DNA from: G025836975 sp040391135
GTDB lineage: Bacteria; Pseudomonadota; Gammaproteobacteria; Burkholderiales; Burkholderiaceae_B
Length of the DNA stretch: 64,000 nucleotides
Direction: 5' to 3'
NCBI GenBank assembly: GCA_040391135.1
Contig: JBEBYL010000006.1
Span: forward strand, 1 to 64,000
In this document: positions 35,573-45,493 of the stretch, in pieces
Layout of the letters: each line of letters starts with the position of its first letter
Numbering within the stretch: the first letter of the stretch is position 1
The notes under the pieces: generated by a model
Seen by the model: the letters and a program-made list of their open reading frames with translations, nothing else
What the model was told of the DNA's origin: nothing
Databases searched by the model: none
Translations under genes and position numbers: made by a program

Positions 35573-35579
35573 TTGCCTC

Positions 35580-36371
35580 ATGTCCGCCCTTATCTTAGAA
35601 AACGTCTCGAAAATATATGCGCCGCGCAGCGGCGGCTGGAAACGCTGGCTTTCGGCATCGGCCGCCAAGCAAGGCTTTCAGGCGCTCAACAACGTGTCCT
35701 TCACTGTCGAATACGGTGAGTTCTTCGGTTTGCTGGGCCCCAACGGCGCGGGCAAGACCACCCTTATTTCCATACTGGCCGGACTGGCCCGGGCCAGCTC
35801 GGGCACGGCGCGCGTCTGCGGCCATGATGTCGTCGGCGATTTCAAGGAATCGCGGCGCATGCTGGGCGTGGTGCCCCAGGAAATCGTGTACGACCCCTTC
35901 TTTACCGTGCGCGAGACCCTCAGGCTGCAGTCGGGCTATTTCGGCTTGCGAAACAACGACGACTGGATAGACGAGGTATTGAGCAATCTGGGGCTGCTGG
36001 ACAAGGCCGACGCCAATATGCGCGCCTTGTCGGGGGGCATGAAACGCCGGGTGCTGGTGGCCCAGGCCCTGGTACATCGCCCGCCCGTCATCATCCTGGA
36101 CGAGCCCACAGCCGGGGTCGACGTGGACCTGCGCCGCACGCTGTGGGAATTCATAGCCCGGCTCAACAAGGCAGGCCACACCATATTGCTGACCACGCAC
36201 TATCTGGAAGAGGCTGAAGCCCTGTGCGGCCGCATCGCCATGTTGAAAAGCGGCCAGGTGGTGGCCCTGGACACCACGCAGGCGCTCTTGGCCCGGGTCG
36301 GCGGCACGGACCTCGAAGATGCTTTCGTGCGCATCATGCATAACGATGAATTTCTGGGGGTGACGGCATGA
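35580..36371 (+). CDS. ABC-2 type exporter ATPase (YadG-like)
   Basis: A 263-residue ABC ATPase of the exporter type. Walker A is GPNGAGKTTLIS, the signature LSGGMKRRVLVAQAL, and Walker B VIILDEPTAGVDVDL. The next gene, overlapping by four bases, encodes its ABC-2 permease. Homologs near ibaG and murA in other Betaproteobacteria have no firm substrate; a role in envelope material export is likely from its setting between mla, ibaG and murA. Start ATG at 35580 follows the T-run of the terminator, with no strong RBS. Confidence 0.88.
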   Translation: MSALILENVSKIYAPRSGGWKRWLSASAAKQGFQALNNVSFTVEYGEFFGLLGPNGAGKTTLISILAGLARASSGTARVCGHDVVGDFKESRRMLGVVPQEIVYDPFFTVRETLRLQSGYFGLRNNDDWIDEVLSNLGLLDKADANMRALSGGMKRRVLVAQALVHRPPVIILDEPTAGVDVDLRRTLWEFIARLNKAGHTILLTTHYLEEAEALCGRIAMLKSGQVVALDTTQALLARVGGTDLEDAFVRIMHNDEFLGVTA

Positions 36372-37162
36372 GCTCCACACCGCTGATCACGCCGCGCGAC
36401 GACCTGGGATCCGGCTTCCCGACCTTGCTGCGCAAGGAATTGCTGCGTTTCTGGAAAGTCGCCTTCCAGACCATTGCCGCGCCGGTCCTGACCGCGCTGC
36501 TCTATCTGCTGATTTTCGCCCATGTGCTGGAAGGCCGGGTCCAGGTGTACGGCACCGTGCCCTACACCTCCTTCCTGATTCCGGGCCTCATGATGATGAG
36601 CATGCTGCAAAACGCCTTTGCCAACCCCTCGTCCTCGCTGATCCAAAGCCGAATCACCGGGAACCTGGTGTTCATCCTGCTGCCGCCGCTCTCGCACCGG
36701 GAAATCTTCAGCGCCTACATACTGGCCGCCATTGCCCGCGGCTTGTGCGTGGGCGCCTGTGTCTGGCTGGTTGCGCTGTTCTTCGTGTCACTGCCGGTCA
36801 GCAACCCGCTATGGGTCCTGGCTTTTGCCGTGCTGTCTTGCGGCATCATGGCCACGCTGGGCATCGTGGCCGGGCTATGGTCCGAAAAATTCGACCAGTT
36901 GGCCGCCTTCCAGAACTTCCTGATCATGCCGGCCACTTTCCTGTCGGGCGTGTTTTACTCCATACACAGCCTGCCGCCATTCTGGCAGGCCGTGTCGCGC
37001 TGGAATCCCGTCTTCTATACGATAGACGGGTTCCGCTACGGTTTTTTCGCCGTGTCGGACGTGTCGCCGTGGCAAAGCCTGGCCGTGGTGGCGGCCGTGT
37101 TCGCCGCGCTTTGTCTTTTTGCCCTGCGCCTGCTGGCCAGCGGCTATAAACTCCGGAACTGA
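36368..37162 (+). CDS. ABC-2 type exporter permease (YadH-like)
   Basis: A 264-residue membrane protein of the ABC-2 family with six hydrophobic segments and the typical LIPGLMMMSMLQNAF-type region (FLIPGLMMMSMLQNAFANPS), and FLSGVFYSIHSLPPFWQAV near the end. It is the partner of the preceding ATPase; start ATG overlaps that gene's stop by four bases. The family exports drugs, polysaccharides or lipids; the substrate is unknown. It ends just before the ibaG gene. Confidence 0.88.
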   Translation: MSSTPLITPRDDLGSGFPTLLRKELLRFWKVAFQTIAAPVLTALLYLLIFAHVLEGRVQVYGTVPYTSFLIPGLMMMSMLQNAFANPSSSLIQSRITGNLVFILLPPLSHREIFSAYILAAIARGLCVGACVWLVALFFVSLPVSNPLWVLAFAVLSCGIMATLGIVAGLWSEKFDQLAAFQNFLIMPATFLSGVFYSIHSLPPFWQAVSRWNPVFYTIDGFRYGFFAVSDVSPWQSLAVVAAVFAALCLFALRLLASGYKLRN

Positions 37163-37167
37163 TCCTT

Positions 37168-37408
37168 ATGTTGCCTACCCCCGAACAAGTACGCCAGTAC
37201 ATCGCCGATCATCTTGCCTGTGAGCATCTTGAGGTTCAGGGCGACGGCTCTCATTTCGAAGCCCTGATCGTCAGCCCCGCCTTTGAAGGCAAGCGCCTTA
37301 TCGCCCGCCACCAGCTGGTATACAGCGCCCTGGGCGAGCGCATGAAGGCCGAGATACACGCCTTGTCCATGCGCACCCTGACGCCGGCCGAATACAAGGC
37401 GAACCCGA

Positions 37409-37416
<8 letters not shown>
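37168..37416 (+). CDS. ibaG: BolA-family protein IbaG
   Basis: An 82-residue BolA-like protein, with the sequence HLEVQGDGSHFEALIVSPAF and IARHQLVYSALGERM, in which the conserved residues line up with the BolA fold (helix-turn with the class-II loop). IbaG partners monothiol glutaredoxins in iron-sulfur or iron signalling and was first seen beside mla and murA genes in enterobacteria; the order ibaG-murA is conserved here. It begins 5 bases after the ABC permease stop and overlaps the murA start by eight bases. Confidence 0.9.
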
Positions 37417-38670
<1,254 letters not shown>

Positions 38671-38674
<4 letters not shown>

Positions 38675-39351
38675 GCCCTGCCAGCCTCGATAGACCCCTG
38701 ACACTCGCCTTGTCCAAGGGACGCATTTTCGACGAAACCATGCCGCTGCTTGCGGCGGCGGGCGTCCAGGTCGGTGAAAATCCCGAAACCTCGCGCAAGC
38801 TCATTCTGCCCACCAGCAGCCCCGACCTGCAATTGATCATCGTGCGCGCCTCGGACGTGCCCACGTATGTGCAGTACGGCGCCGCCGATTTCGGCATTGC
38901 GGGCAAGGATGTGCTGTACGAGCATGCCGCCGTGCACCCGGGCGGCCTGTACCAGCCCATCGACCTGAATATCGCCCGATGCCGCCTGTGCGTGGCCGTC
39001 AAGCAAGGCTTTGACTATGAAGCCGCCGTCCGCCAGGGCTCGCGCCTGCGCGTCGCCACCAAATACGTACAGGCCGCCCGCGAACACTTTGCCGGCAAGG
39101 GCGTCTATGTGGACCTGATCAAGCTGTACGGCTCCATGGAGCTTGCTCCCCTGGTGGGCCTGGCCGATGCCATCGTCGATCTGGTTTCCACCGGCGGAAC
39201 CCTGAAGGCCAACAACCTGGTCGCCGTCGAAGAGGTCGCGCAAATCTCGTCGCGCCTGATCGTCAACCAGGCCTCGCTGAAGACCCGCGCCGCCAAGCTG
39301 CAGCCCTTGATCGATGCCTTTGCGCGCGCTTCGGCGCAGGACGGCCAGTAG
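38671..39351 (+). CDS. hisG: ATP phosphoribosyltransferase, short form
   Basis: A 226-residue enzyme that begins histidine synthesis from ATP and PRPP. It is of the short type, without the regulatory ACT-like domain, so it needs HisZ (not in this window). Visible motifs: LTLALSKGRIFDETMPLLAAAG, YVQYGAADFGIAGKDVL and VDLVSTGGTLKANNLVAVEE for the PRPP loop. It overlaps the murA stop by four bases. A 101-base gap separates it from hisD, which could hold a second promoter. Confidence 0.96.
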
Positions 39352-39452
39352 GCATCCTAGCGCCGGATCCCACCGCCCGGCGCCGCGCCTGAATCATATT
39401 CGGTTACGGTATACACTCATTGGTGTATGCCGCCATTGCTGTCCCTTCCATC

Positions 39453-40769
39453 ATGTCATTGATCAAACGCCTTAGTACCCAGTCCGAGCAGTTCGGCAAA
39501 AGCCTGCGCGCCCTGCTTGCCTTCGATGCGTCCCAGGATGAGTCCATCGAGCGCGCCACCGCCGAGATCCTGAAAAACGTTCAGGAACAAGGCGATAACG
39601 CCGTTCTTGATTACACCCGGCAATTCGATCGCAGCCCCGCGGCTTCCGTCGCGGCGCTGGAAATCGAGCGCGGCGAATGGCTGGCCGCCCTGCAGGCCCT
39701 GCCCGCGGACCAGCGCGCGGCGCTGGAAACGGCCGCCGACCGGGTGCGCCGCTACCACGAACACCAGTTGGCCCAGACCTGGACCTACACCGAGGCGGAT
39801 GGCACAGTGCTGGGCCAGAAGATCACGCCGCTGGACCGCGTGGGCTTGTATGTACCCGGCGGCAAGGCCGCCTACCCGTCGTCTGTGCTCATGAACGCCA
39901 TCCCGGCCAAGGTCGCGGGCGTGCCCGAAGTCATCATGGTGACGCCCACGCCCGATGGCGTGCGCAACCCCATCGTGCTTGCCGCGGCGGCCCTGGGGGG
40001 AGTGGACCGCGTCTGGGGCATAGGCGGCGCCCAGGCGATAGGCGCCCTGGCCTACGGCACGCCAACTATTTCTCCGGTCGACAAGATCGTCGGACCGGGC
40101 AATGCCTATGTGGCGGCGGCCAAGCGCCGCGTATTCGGCACAGTGGGCATCGACATGATCGCCGGGCCCAGCGAAATCCTGATCATCTGCGACGGCGGCA
40201 CGCCGGCCGACTGGATTGCCATGGACCTGTTTTCGCAAGCCGAGCACGACGAACTGGCCCAGGCCATTCTGCTTTGCCCCGATGCCGCTTATCTGGACCA
40301 GGTAGAGGCCGCCATTGCGCGCCTTCTGCCCACCATGCCGCGCGCCGACATCATCCGCGCCAGCCTGGGACAGCGCGGCGCGCTGATCCAGGTGGCCGAT
40401 CTGGACGAGGCCTGCGCCATCGCCAACGACATCGCCCCCGAGCACCTGGAAATTTCCACCGAACACCCCCAGATATGGGCCGATAAAATCCGCCATGCCG
40501 GCGCCATCTTCCTGGGCCGCTACAGTTCGGAAGCCCTGGGCGATTATTGCGCCGGCCCCAATCACGTACTGCCCACCTCCCGCACCGCGCGGTTTTCCTC
40601 GCCCCTGGGCGTGTATGATTTCCAGAAACGCTCCAGCCTCATCCAGGTTTCGCAAGAAGGCGCACAGTTTCTGGGACGCATTGCGGCCAACCTGGCCTAC
40701 GGCGAAGGCTTGCAGGCCCATGCCGCCAGCGCCGAATACCGCCTGAACCCTATCGATTCCAAATCCTGA
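39453..40769 (+). CDS. hisD: Histidinol dehydrogenase
   Basis: A 438-residue Zn-dependent enzyme of the last two steps of histidine synthesis (histidinol to histidine). Family segments: GLYVPGGKAAYPSSVLMNAIPAK-type region, VIMVTPTPDG, GPGNAYVAAAKR, and the metal/catalytic area EAHDEL-like QAEHDELAQAIL and HAGAIFLGRYSSEALGDYCAGPNHVLPT. The frame is open from TTG 39420; ATG 39453 (MSLIKRLST) gives a usual N-terminus. The stop is two bases before hisB. hisC, often between hisD and hisB in Burkholderiales, is absent. Confidence 0.96.
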   Translation: MSLIKRLSTQSEQFGKSLRALLAFDASQDESIERATAEILKNVQEQGDNAVLDYTRQFDRSPAASVAALEIERGEWLAALQALPADQRAALETAADRVRRYHEHQLAQTWTYTEADGTVLGQKITPLDRVGLYVPGGKAAYPSSVLMNAIPAKVAGVPEVIMVTPTPDGVRNPIVLAAAALGGVDRVWGIGGAQAIGALAYGTPTISPVDKIVGPGNAYVAAAKRRVFGTVGIDMIAGPSEILIICDGGTPADWIAMDLFSQAEHDELAQAILLCPDAAYLDQVEAAIARLLPTMPRADIIRASLGQRGALIQVADLDEACAIANDIAPEHLEISTEHPQIWADKIRHAGAIFLGRYSSEALGDYCAGPNHVLPTSRTARFSSPLGVYDFQKRSSLIQVSQEGAQFLGRIAANLAYGEGLQAHAASAEYRLNPIDSKS

Positions 40770-40771
40770 CC

Positions 40772-41359
40772 ATGCGTACTGCCGACATCACCCGAAACAC
40801 CAATGAAACCCGCGTGCGCGTTTCAATCAATCTGGACGGCACAGGCCGCCAGACCATCAACACCGGCGTGCCATTCCTGGATCACATGCTGGACCAGATC
40901 GCGCGCCATGGCCTGATCGACCTGGACATCCAGTGCGATGGCGATACCCATATCGACGACCACCACACCGTCGAAGACGTGGGCATCACCCTGGGCCAGG
41001 CTTTTGCCGCCGCCGTGGGCGACAAGGCCGGCTTGCGCCGCTATGGCCATTCCTATGTGCCGCTGGATGAAGCGCTGTCGCGCGTCGTCATCGATTTCTC
41101 GGGGCGCCCGGGGCTGTATTACCACATCCCCTTCACGCGCTCGCACATCGGCCGCTTCGACGTCGATCTGGCGCGCGAGTTTTTTCAGGGTTTCGTCAAT
41201 CATGCGCTGGTTACGCTGCATATCGACAACCTGCGCGGCGAAAACTCGCATCACCAGTGCGAGACCGTCTTCAAGGCTTTCGGCCGCGCGCTGCGCATGG
41301 CCACCGAGCACGATCCGCGCAACGCCGGCGTCGTGCCATCGACCAAGGGCGTGCTTTAA
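40772..41359 (+). CDS. hisB: Imidazoleglycerol-phosphate dehydratase
   Basis: A 195-residue monofunctional HisB, which dehydrates IGP. Metal-binding repeats are seen: FLDHMLDQIARHG, then DDHHTVEDVGI and, towards the C-terminus, ENSHHQCETVFKAFGRAL. Length and content match the single-domain form, without the phosphatase domain of E. coli HisB. It follows hisD by two bases and is followed by hisH after 38 bases. Confidence 0.97.
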   Translation: MRTADITRNTNETRVRVSINLDGTGRQTINTGVPFLDHMLDQIARHGLIDLDIQCDGDTHIDDHHTVEDVGITLGQAFAAAVGDKAGLRRYGHSYVPLDEALSRVVIDFSGRPGLYYHIPFTRSHIGRFDVDLAREFFQGFVNHALVTLHIDNLRGENSHHQCETVFKAFGRALRMATEHDPRNAGVVPSTKGVL

Positions 41360-41397
41360 GCCCGCGTATCCGCACAACCCATTAACGGCTGATTACC

Positions 41398-42051
41398 GTG
41401 AATACTATCGCCATCGTTGATTACGGCATGGGCAACTTCCACTCGGTGGCGCGCGCGCTGCAAGCGGCCGCCCCCGATGCCGACATCAGAATCTGCAGCA
41501 AGGCGCAAGAGATCGACCAGGCCTCGCGCGTGGTGTTCCCCGGACAAGGCGCCATGCCCGACTGCATGCGAACGCTGGACGAATCGGGCCTGCGCGAAGC
41601 CGTCGTCCGCGCCGCCCGCGGCAAGCCCCTGCTGGGCGTCTGCGTGGGCGAGCAAATGCTGTTTACCGAAAGCGAAGAGGGCCATGTCCCCTGCCTGGAC
41701 GTATTTCCCGGCCGCGTAAAGCGCTTCGCGGGCCCGCAATATGCGGGCGCAGCGCAAGGCACACCGGGGCGGGAGCTGCTGAAGGTTCCCCATATGGGCT
41801 GGAACCGCGTGCAACAAACGCGCAGCCATGCTTTATGGCAAGGCATTCCGGACCAGGCCCATTTCTATTTCGTGCACAGCTACTATGCCGAACCGGACGA
41901 TCCGGCGCTTACTGTTGGGGTAAGCCACTACGGAGCAAGCTTTACCTGTGCCGTGGCAGCGGCTAACATTTTCGCAGTACAGTTCCATCCCGAAAAAAGC
42001 GCCGACCATGGTTTGCGCCTGTATCGGAATTTTGTTGATTGGAATCCATAA
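41398..42051 (+). CDS. hisH: Imidazole glycerol phosphate synthase glutaminase subunit
   Basis: A 217-residue class-I glutamine amidotransferase that feeds ammonia to HisF. The nucleophile Cys82 lies in LLGVCVGEQMLF, the His/Glu pair in FAVQFHPEKSADHG; the N-terminus IAIVDYGMGNFHSV is the HisH signature. Start is GTG at 41398. The gene follows hisB after 38 bases and is followed almost immediately by hisA. Confidence 0.95.
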   Translation: MNTIAIVDYGMGNFHSVARALQAAAPDADIRICSKAQEIDQASRVVFPGQGAMPDCMRTLDESGLREAVVRAARGKPLLGVCVGEQMLFTESEEGHVPCLDVFPGRVKRFAGPQYAGAAQGTPGRELLKVPHMGWNRVQQTRSHALWQGIPDQAHFYFVHSYYAEPDDPALTVGVSHYGASFTCAVAAANIFAVQFHPEKSADHGLRLYRNFVDWNP

Positions 42052-42055
42052 CATC

Positions 42056-42799
42056 ATGCTACTCATCCCCGCCATTGATCTAAAAGACGGGCGTTGCGTG
42101 CGCCTGCGCCAGGGCGACCTGGACGACGCCACCATTTTTTCAGATGATCCCGCCGCCATGGCCTCGCAGTGGCTGGAACAAGGCGCCCGGCGCCTGCACC
42201 TGGTCGACTTGAACGGCGCCATAGCCGGCAAGCCCAAGAACGAAGCCGCCATCAAATCCATCATCGAGGCGGTGGCCGATGACATCCCCGTGCAGATCGG
42301 CGGCGGCATACGCGACCTGGACACCATCGAACGCTATCTCGACGCCGGCATTTCCTATGTCATCATCGGCACGGCGGCGGTCAAGGATCCGGGCTTCCTG
42401 CGCGATGCATGCAGCGCCTTTCCGGGCAACATCATCGTCGGCCTGGATGCGCGCGACGGCAAGGTCGCCACCGACGGCTGGAGCAAGCTGACGCGCCACG
42501 ACGTGCTGGACCTGGCGCGCAAATTCGAGGACTACGGCTGCGAAGCCATCGTCTACACCGACATCGGCCGCGACGGCATGCTGTCCGGCGTCAATATCGA
42601 AGCCACCGTGAAGCTTGCGCAGCACGTCAACATTCCCATCATCGCCTCGGGCGGCGTGACCGACCTGCGCGACATCGAAGCATTGTGCGCGGTCGAGGAT
42701 GAAGGCGTGGAAGGCGCCATCCTGGGCCGCAGCCTGTATGAAGGCACCCTGGACTTCGCCGCCGCGCAGGACATGGCCGACGAACTCGGAACGACATGA
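42056..42799 (+). CDS. hisA: Phosphoribosylformimino-5-aminoimidazole carboxamide ribotide isomerase
   Basis: A 247-residue TIM-barrel isomerase. MLLIPAIDLKDGRCVRLRQGD contains the catalytic Asp, GGGIRDLDTIERYLDAG and IASGGVTDLRDIEAL are the phosphate-binding loops, and EGAILGRSLYEG is typical near the end. The open frame extends upstream into hisH; the ATG at 42056 is the family start, four bases after the hisH stop. Its stop overlaps hisF by four bases. Confidence 0.96.
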   Translation: MLLIPAIDLKDGRCVRLRQGDLDDATIFSDDPAAMASQWLEQGARRLHLVDLNGAIAGKPKNEAAIKSIIEAVADDIPVQIGGGIRDLDTIERYLDAGISYVIIGTAAVKDPGFLRDACSAFPGNIIVGLDARDGKVATDGWSKLTRHDVLDLARKFEDYGCEAIVYTDIGRDGMLSGVNIEATVKLAQHVNIPIIASGGVTDLRDIEALCAVEDEGVEGAILGRSLYEGTLDFAAAQDMADELGTT

Positions 42800-43605
42800 C
42801 GCAAACCCATAACGCCTTTGCCGATACCGAACTTACGCGACGCATCATCCCCTGCCTGGACGTCACGGCGGGGCGGGTTGTCAAAGGCATCAATTTCGTC
42901 GATCTGGTCGATGCAGGCGATCCGGTCGAGATCGCGCAGCGCTACAACGAACAAGGCGCGGACGAACTCACCTTCCTGGACATCACCGCCACCAGCGATG
43001 AGCGCGACCTGATCCTGCCCATCATCGAATCGGTGGCCAGGCAGGTTTTCATCCCGCTGACCGTGGGCGGAGGCGTGCGCCAGGTATCCGATATACAGCG
43101 CCTGCTCAATGCCGGCGCCGACAAGGTATCGATGAACAGCGCCGCCGTCGCCAACCCCGAGCTGGTCCGCGACGCCGCCGATTATCACGGCTCGCAATGC
43201 ATCGTCGTGGCCATCGACGCGCGCCGCGTATCTTCGGCCGGCGAGGCGGCGCGGTGGGAAATCTTCACCCATGGCGGACGCAAGGCCACCGGCATCGACG
43301 CGGTGGAGTGGGCCAAAAAGATGGCGGCATACGGCGCAGGCGAGCTGTTGCTGACCAGCATGGACCGCGACGGCACCAAGTCGGGCTTCGACCTGGAGTT
43401 GACTCGCGCCGTATCCGACGCCGTCGCTGTCCCGGTCATCGCCTCGGGCGGGGTGGGCAATCTTCAGCACCTGGCCGACGGCGTCACCACGGGGCGCGCC
43501 AACGCCGTCCTGGCCGCCAGCATTTTCCATTACGGCGAATACACCGTACGGCAAGCCAAGGAATTCATGGCTGGCCAGGGCATTAAGGTACGATTGACGG
43601 CATGA
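42796..43605 (+). CDS. hisF: Imidazole glycerol phosphate synthase cyclase subunit
   Basis: A 269-residue TIM-barrel cyclase, partner of HisH. IIPCLDVTAGRVVKGINFVDL has the first catalytic Asp, LLLTSMDRDGTKSGFDLEL the second, and VIASGGVGNLQHLADGV is a phosphate-binding loop. It starts inside the hisA stop (ATGA) and overlaps hisI by four bases. The N-terminus is about ten residues longer than in many HisF proteins (TQTHNAFADTEL). Confidence 0.96.
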   Translation: MTQTHNAFADTELTRRIIPCLDVTAGRVVKGINFVDLVDAGDPVEIAQRYNEQGADELTFLDITATSDERDLILPIIESVARQVFIPLTVGGGVRQVSDIQRLLNAGADKVSMNSAAVANPELVRDAADYHGSQCIVVAIDARRVSSAGEAARWEIFTHGGRKATGIDAVEWAKKMAAYGAGELLLTSMDRDGTKSGFDLELTRAVSDAVAVPVIASGGVGNLQHLADGVTTGRANAVLAASIFHYGEYTVRQAKEFMAGQGIKVRLTA

Positions 43606-44006
43606 CGCAAGAAAACACGTGGCTGGACGCCATCCATTTCGACGACAACGGCCTGCTGCCGGCCATCGCCCAGGATTTCGAGACGGGCCACATCCTGATG
43701 GTGGCCTGGATGAACGCCGAGTCGCTGGAAGAAACCATTGCGACGGGACGCGCCGTGTATTGGTCGCGCTCGCGCAAGCGCCTTTGGCGCAAAGGCGAAG
43801 AGTCCGGCCATGTACAGATCGTGCACGAAATCCGCCTTGATTGCGACGGCGATGTCGTCCTGCTCAAGGTCAAGCAAGAAGGCGGTATCGCCTGCCACAC
43901 CGGCCGCGCAAGCTGCTTTTACCGGCGCCTGGACGGCACCGCCGGCAACGCCGTCTGGGCGGCCGTGGACCCCGTGCTAAAAGACCCCGAGCTCATTTAC
44001 AAATGA
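43602..44006 (+). CDS. hisI: Phosphoribosyl-AMP cyclohydrolase
   Basis: A 134-residue cyclohydrolase that opens the purine ring of PR-AMP. It has LMVAWMNAESLEETIATGRA, YWSRSRKRLWRKGEESGHVQ and the zinc-binding HTGRASCFYR. It is a separate gene, as in many Betaproteobacteria, and not fused to hisE. The start overlaps hisF and the stop overlaps hisE by four bases. Confidence 0.96.
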   Translation: MTQENTWLDAIHFDDNGLLPAIAQDFETGHILMVAWMNAESLEETIATGRAVYWSRSRKRLWRKGEESGHVQIVHEIRLDCDGDVVLLKVKQEGGIACHTGRASCFYRRLDGTAGNAVWAAVDPVLKDPELIYK

Positions 44007-44347
44007 ATCCGCAAGATACGTCCACCATCCTGGCCCGGCTGGCCGATACGCTGGAATCGCGGCTGCCGGCGAACGGCGGCGACCCTTCCGCCTCGTATAC
44101 CGCCAAGCTGCTGGCGCGCGGCCCCGATGCCTTCCTGAAGAAAATCGGCGAAGAAGCCACCGAGTTGGTCATGGCCGCCAAGGACAACACGCCGGATCGC
44201 ATCGTGGCGGAAACCGCCGATCTCTGGTTCCACTGCATGGTGGCCCTGGCCCACTACGGCCTGCGGCCCGAACAGGTGCTGGCGGAACTGGCTCGCCGCG
44301 AAGGCGTATCCGGCCTGGCCGAGAAAGCCGGCCGATCCGAATCCTGA
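44003..44347 (+). CDS. hisE: Phosphoribosyl-ATP pyrophosphatase
   Basis: A 114-residue MazG-like enzyme that hydrolyses PR-ATP to PR-AMP. The metal-binding helix KKIGEEATELVMAAK and DRIVAETADLWFHCMVALA are visible. The start ATG at 44003 overlaps the hisI stop (ATGA); the longer frame only reads through hisI. The hinT gene follows after 20 bases. Confidence 0.94.
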   Translation: MNPQDTSTILARLADTLESRLPANGGDPSASYTAKLLARGPDAFLKKIGEEATELVMAAKDNTPDRIVAETADLWFHCMVALAHYGLRPEQVLAELARREGVSGLAEKAGRSES

Positions 44348-44367
44348 ACACCACACGCGAGGCCCTC

Positions 44368-44736
44368 ATGAGCGACAACTGCCTGTTCTGTAAAATAGCC
44401 AAGGGCGAAATACCCTCGAAAAAAGCGTACGAAGACGAGGAATTTTTCGCATTTCACGACATAAATCCCGCCGCTCCCGTACACTTGCTGTTAATACCGA
44501 AACGCCATGTTGTATCCATGCAGGATATTGGCCCGCAAGATGCCCAATGGTTGGGTAGAATGATGGCCCTGGCGCCCCGGTTGGCGCACGATAATGGCTG
44601 CACGCCGGGCCCGGATGGCGGGTTCAGGCTGGTCGTCAACACCGGCGTCGAAGGCGGGCAAGAAATCGCCCACCTGCATTTTCATATTATCGGGGGCCCT
44701 CGCCCCTGGGATAAACGCGCGGCACCAGCCGCCTAA
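44368..44736 (+). CDS. hinT: HIT-family nucleotide hydrolase
   Basis: A 122-residue histidine-triad protein, which hydrolyses phosphoramidates of AMP. The triad is HLHFHIIGG, and CLFCKIAKGEIPSKKAYEDEE is the HinT N-terminal signature. It lies between hisE and tatA in a conserved betaproteobacterial arrangement, with a 20-base and a 13-base spacing. Cytoplasmic housekeeping enzyme; no role in histidine synthesis or Tat export is implied. Confidence 0.93.
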   Translation: MSDNCLFCKIAKGEIPSKKAYEDEEFFAFHDINPAAPVHLLLIPKRHVVSMQDIGPQDAQWLGRMMALAPRLAHDNGCTPGPDGGFRLVVNTGVEGGQEIAHLHFHIIGGPRPWDKRAAPAA

Positions 44737-44749
44737 CGGAGACCGTATC

Positions 44750-44977
44750 ATGGGTAGTTTCAGCATTTGGCACTGGCTTATCGTCCTGGTCATTGTCGCC
44801 TTGGTGTTCGGCACCAAGAAAATCCGCAACATGGGTGAAGACCTGGGCGGCGCGGTAAAAGGCTTCAAGAAAGGCATGCGCGACGCATCCGAAGAAAAGA
44901 AGCCCGACTCGGTCACACAGCGCGTTCAAAGCGACGACACCATCGACGTTCAAGCCAAAGAGAAGACCGACGCCTGA
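44750..44977 (+). CDS. tatA: Twin-arginine translocase subunit TatA
   Basis: A 75-residue subunit that forms the Tat pore. It begins MGSFSIWHWLIVLVIVALVFGTKK, with the single transmembrane helix and the FGTKKIRNMGEDLG hinge, then an amphipathic helix and a charged C-terminus. ACGGAG lies eight bases before the ATG. tatB follows after 51 bases. Confidence 0.96.
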   Translation: MGSFSIWHWLIVLVIVALVFGTKKIRNMGEDLGGAVKGFKKGMRDASEEKKPDSVTQRVQSDDTIDVQAKEKTDA

Positions 44978-45028
44978 AAAAGAGGGCTGCATTTTCCCTT
45001 AACCTCTTTTTAAGCGGATTCCTTACTC

Positions 45029-45493
45029 ATGTTCGACGTCAGCTTTAGTGAGCTCATGCTGATCGGCGTCATTGCGCTGATCGTCATCGGGCCCGAGCGC
45101 CTGCCCAAGGTGGCCCGCACCATCGGGCATCTGGTCGGGCGCGCGCAACGTTATGTCAGCGATGTCAAAACGGACATCCAGCGCGAAATGGACCTGGACG
45201 AGCTGAACAACCTGAAAGGCCAAATGGAAGAAGCCGCCAACTCGGTCAAGTCTTCCATGCAGGATGCCACCGATAGCCTGCGCAAGCCCCTGGACGAGGC
45301 CCAGCAGGCGCTCAAGGACGCTTCGGCATCGGTCGAAACCCTGGTCGACACCGCCAAGACGGAATCAGGCCAAGCATCCGCTCCCGCGGCGGATGCGGCC
45401 AAGCCGCCCGGCGATGAGACCGCCTCGTCCCTTCCCCTGCCCGGATTCACAGAAACCGAAACCAGCAAGACCAAATCAGGGACGCCAACGTGA
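45029..45493 (+). CDS. tatB: Twin-arginine translocase subunit TatB
   Basis: A 154-residue subunit of the Tat receptor complex: MFDVSFSELMLIGVIALIVIG membrane helix, then GPERLPKVARTIGHL and a long amphipathic helical region (to about residue 115), with a Pro/Ser/Thr-rich tail. Its stop overlaps tatC by four bases. Confidence 0.95.
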   Translation: MFDVSFSELMLIGVIALIVIGPERLPKVARTIGHLVGRAQRYVSDVKTDIQREMDLDELNNLKGQMEEAANSVKSSMQDATDSLRKPLDEAQQALKDASASVETLVDTAKTESGQASAPAADAAKPPGDETASSLPLPGFTETETSKTKSGTPT

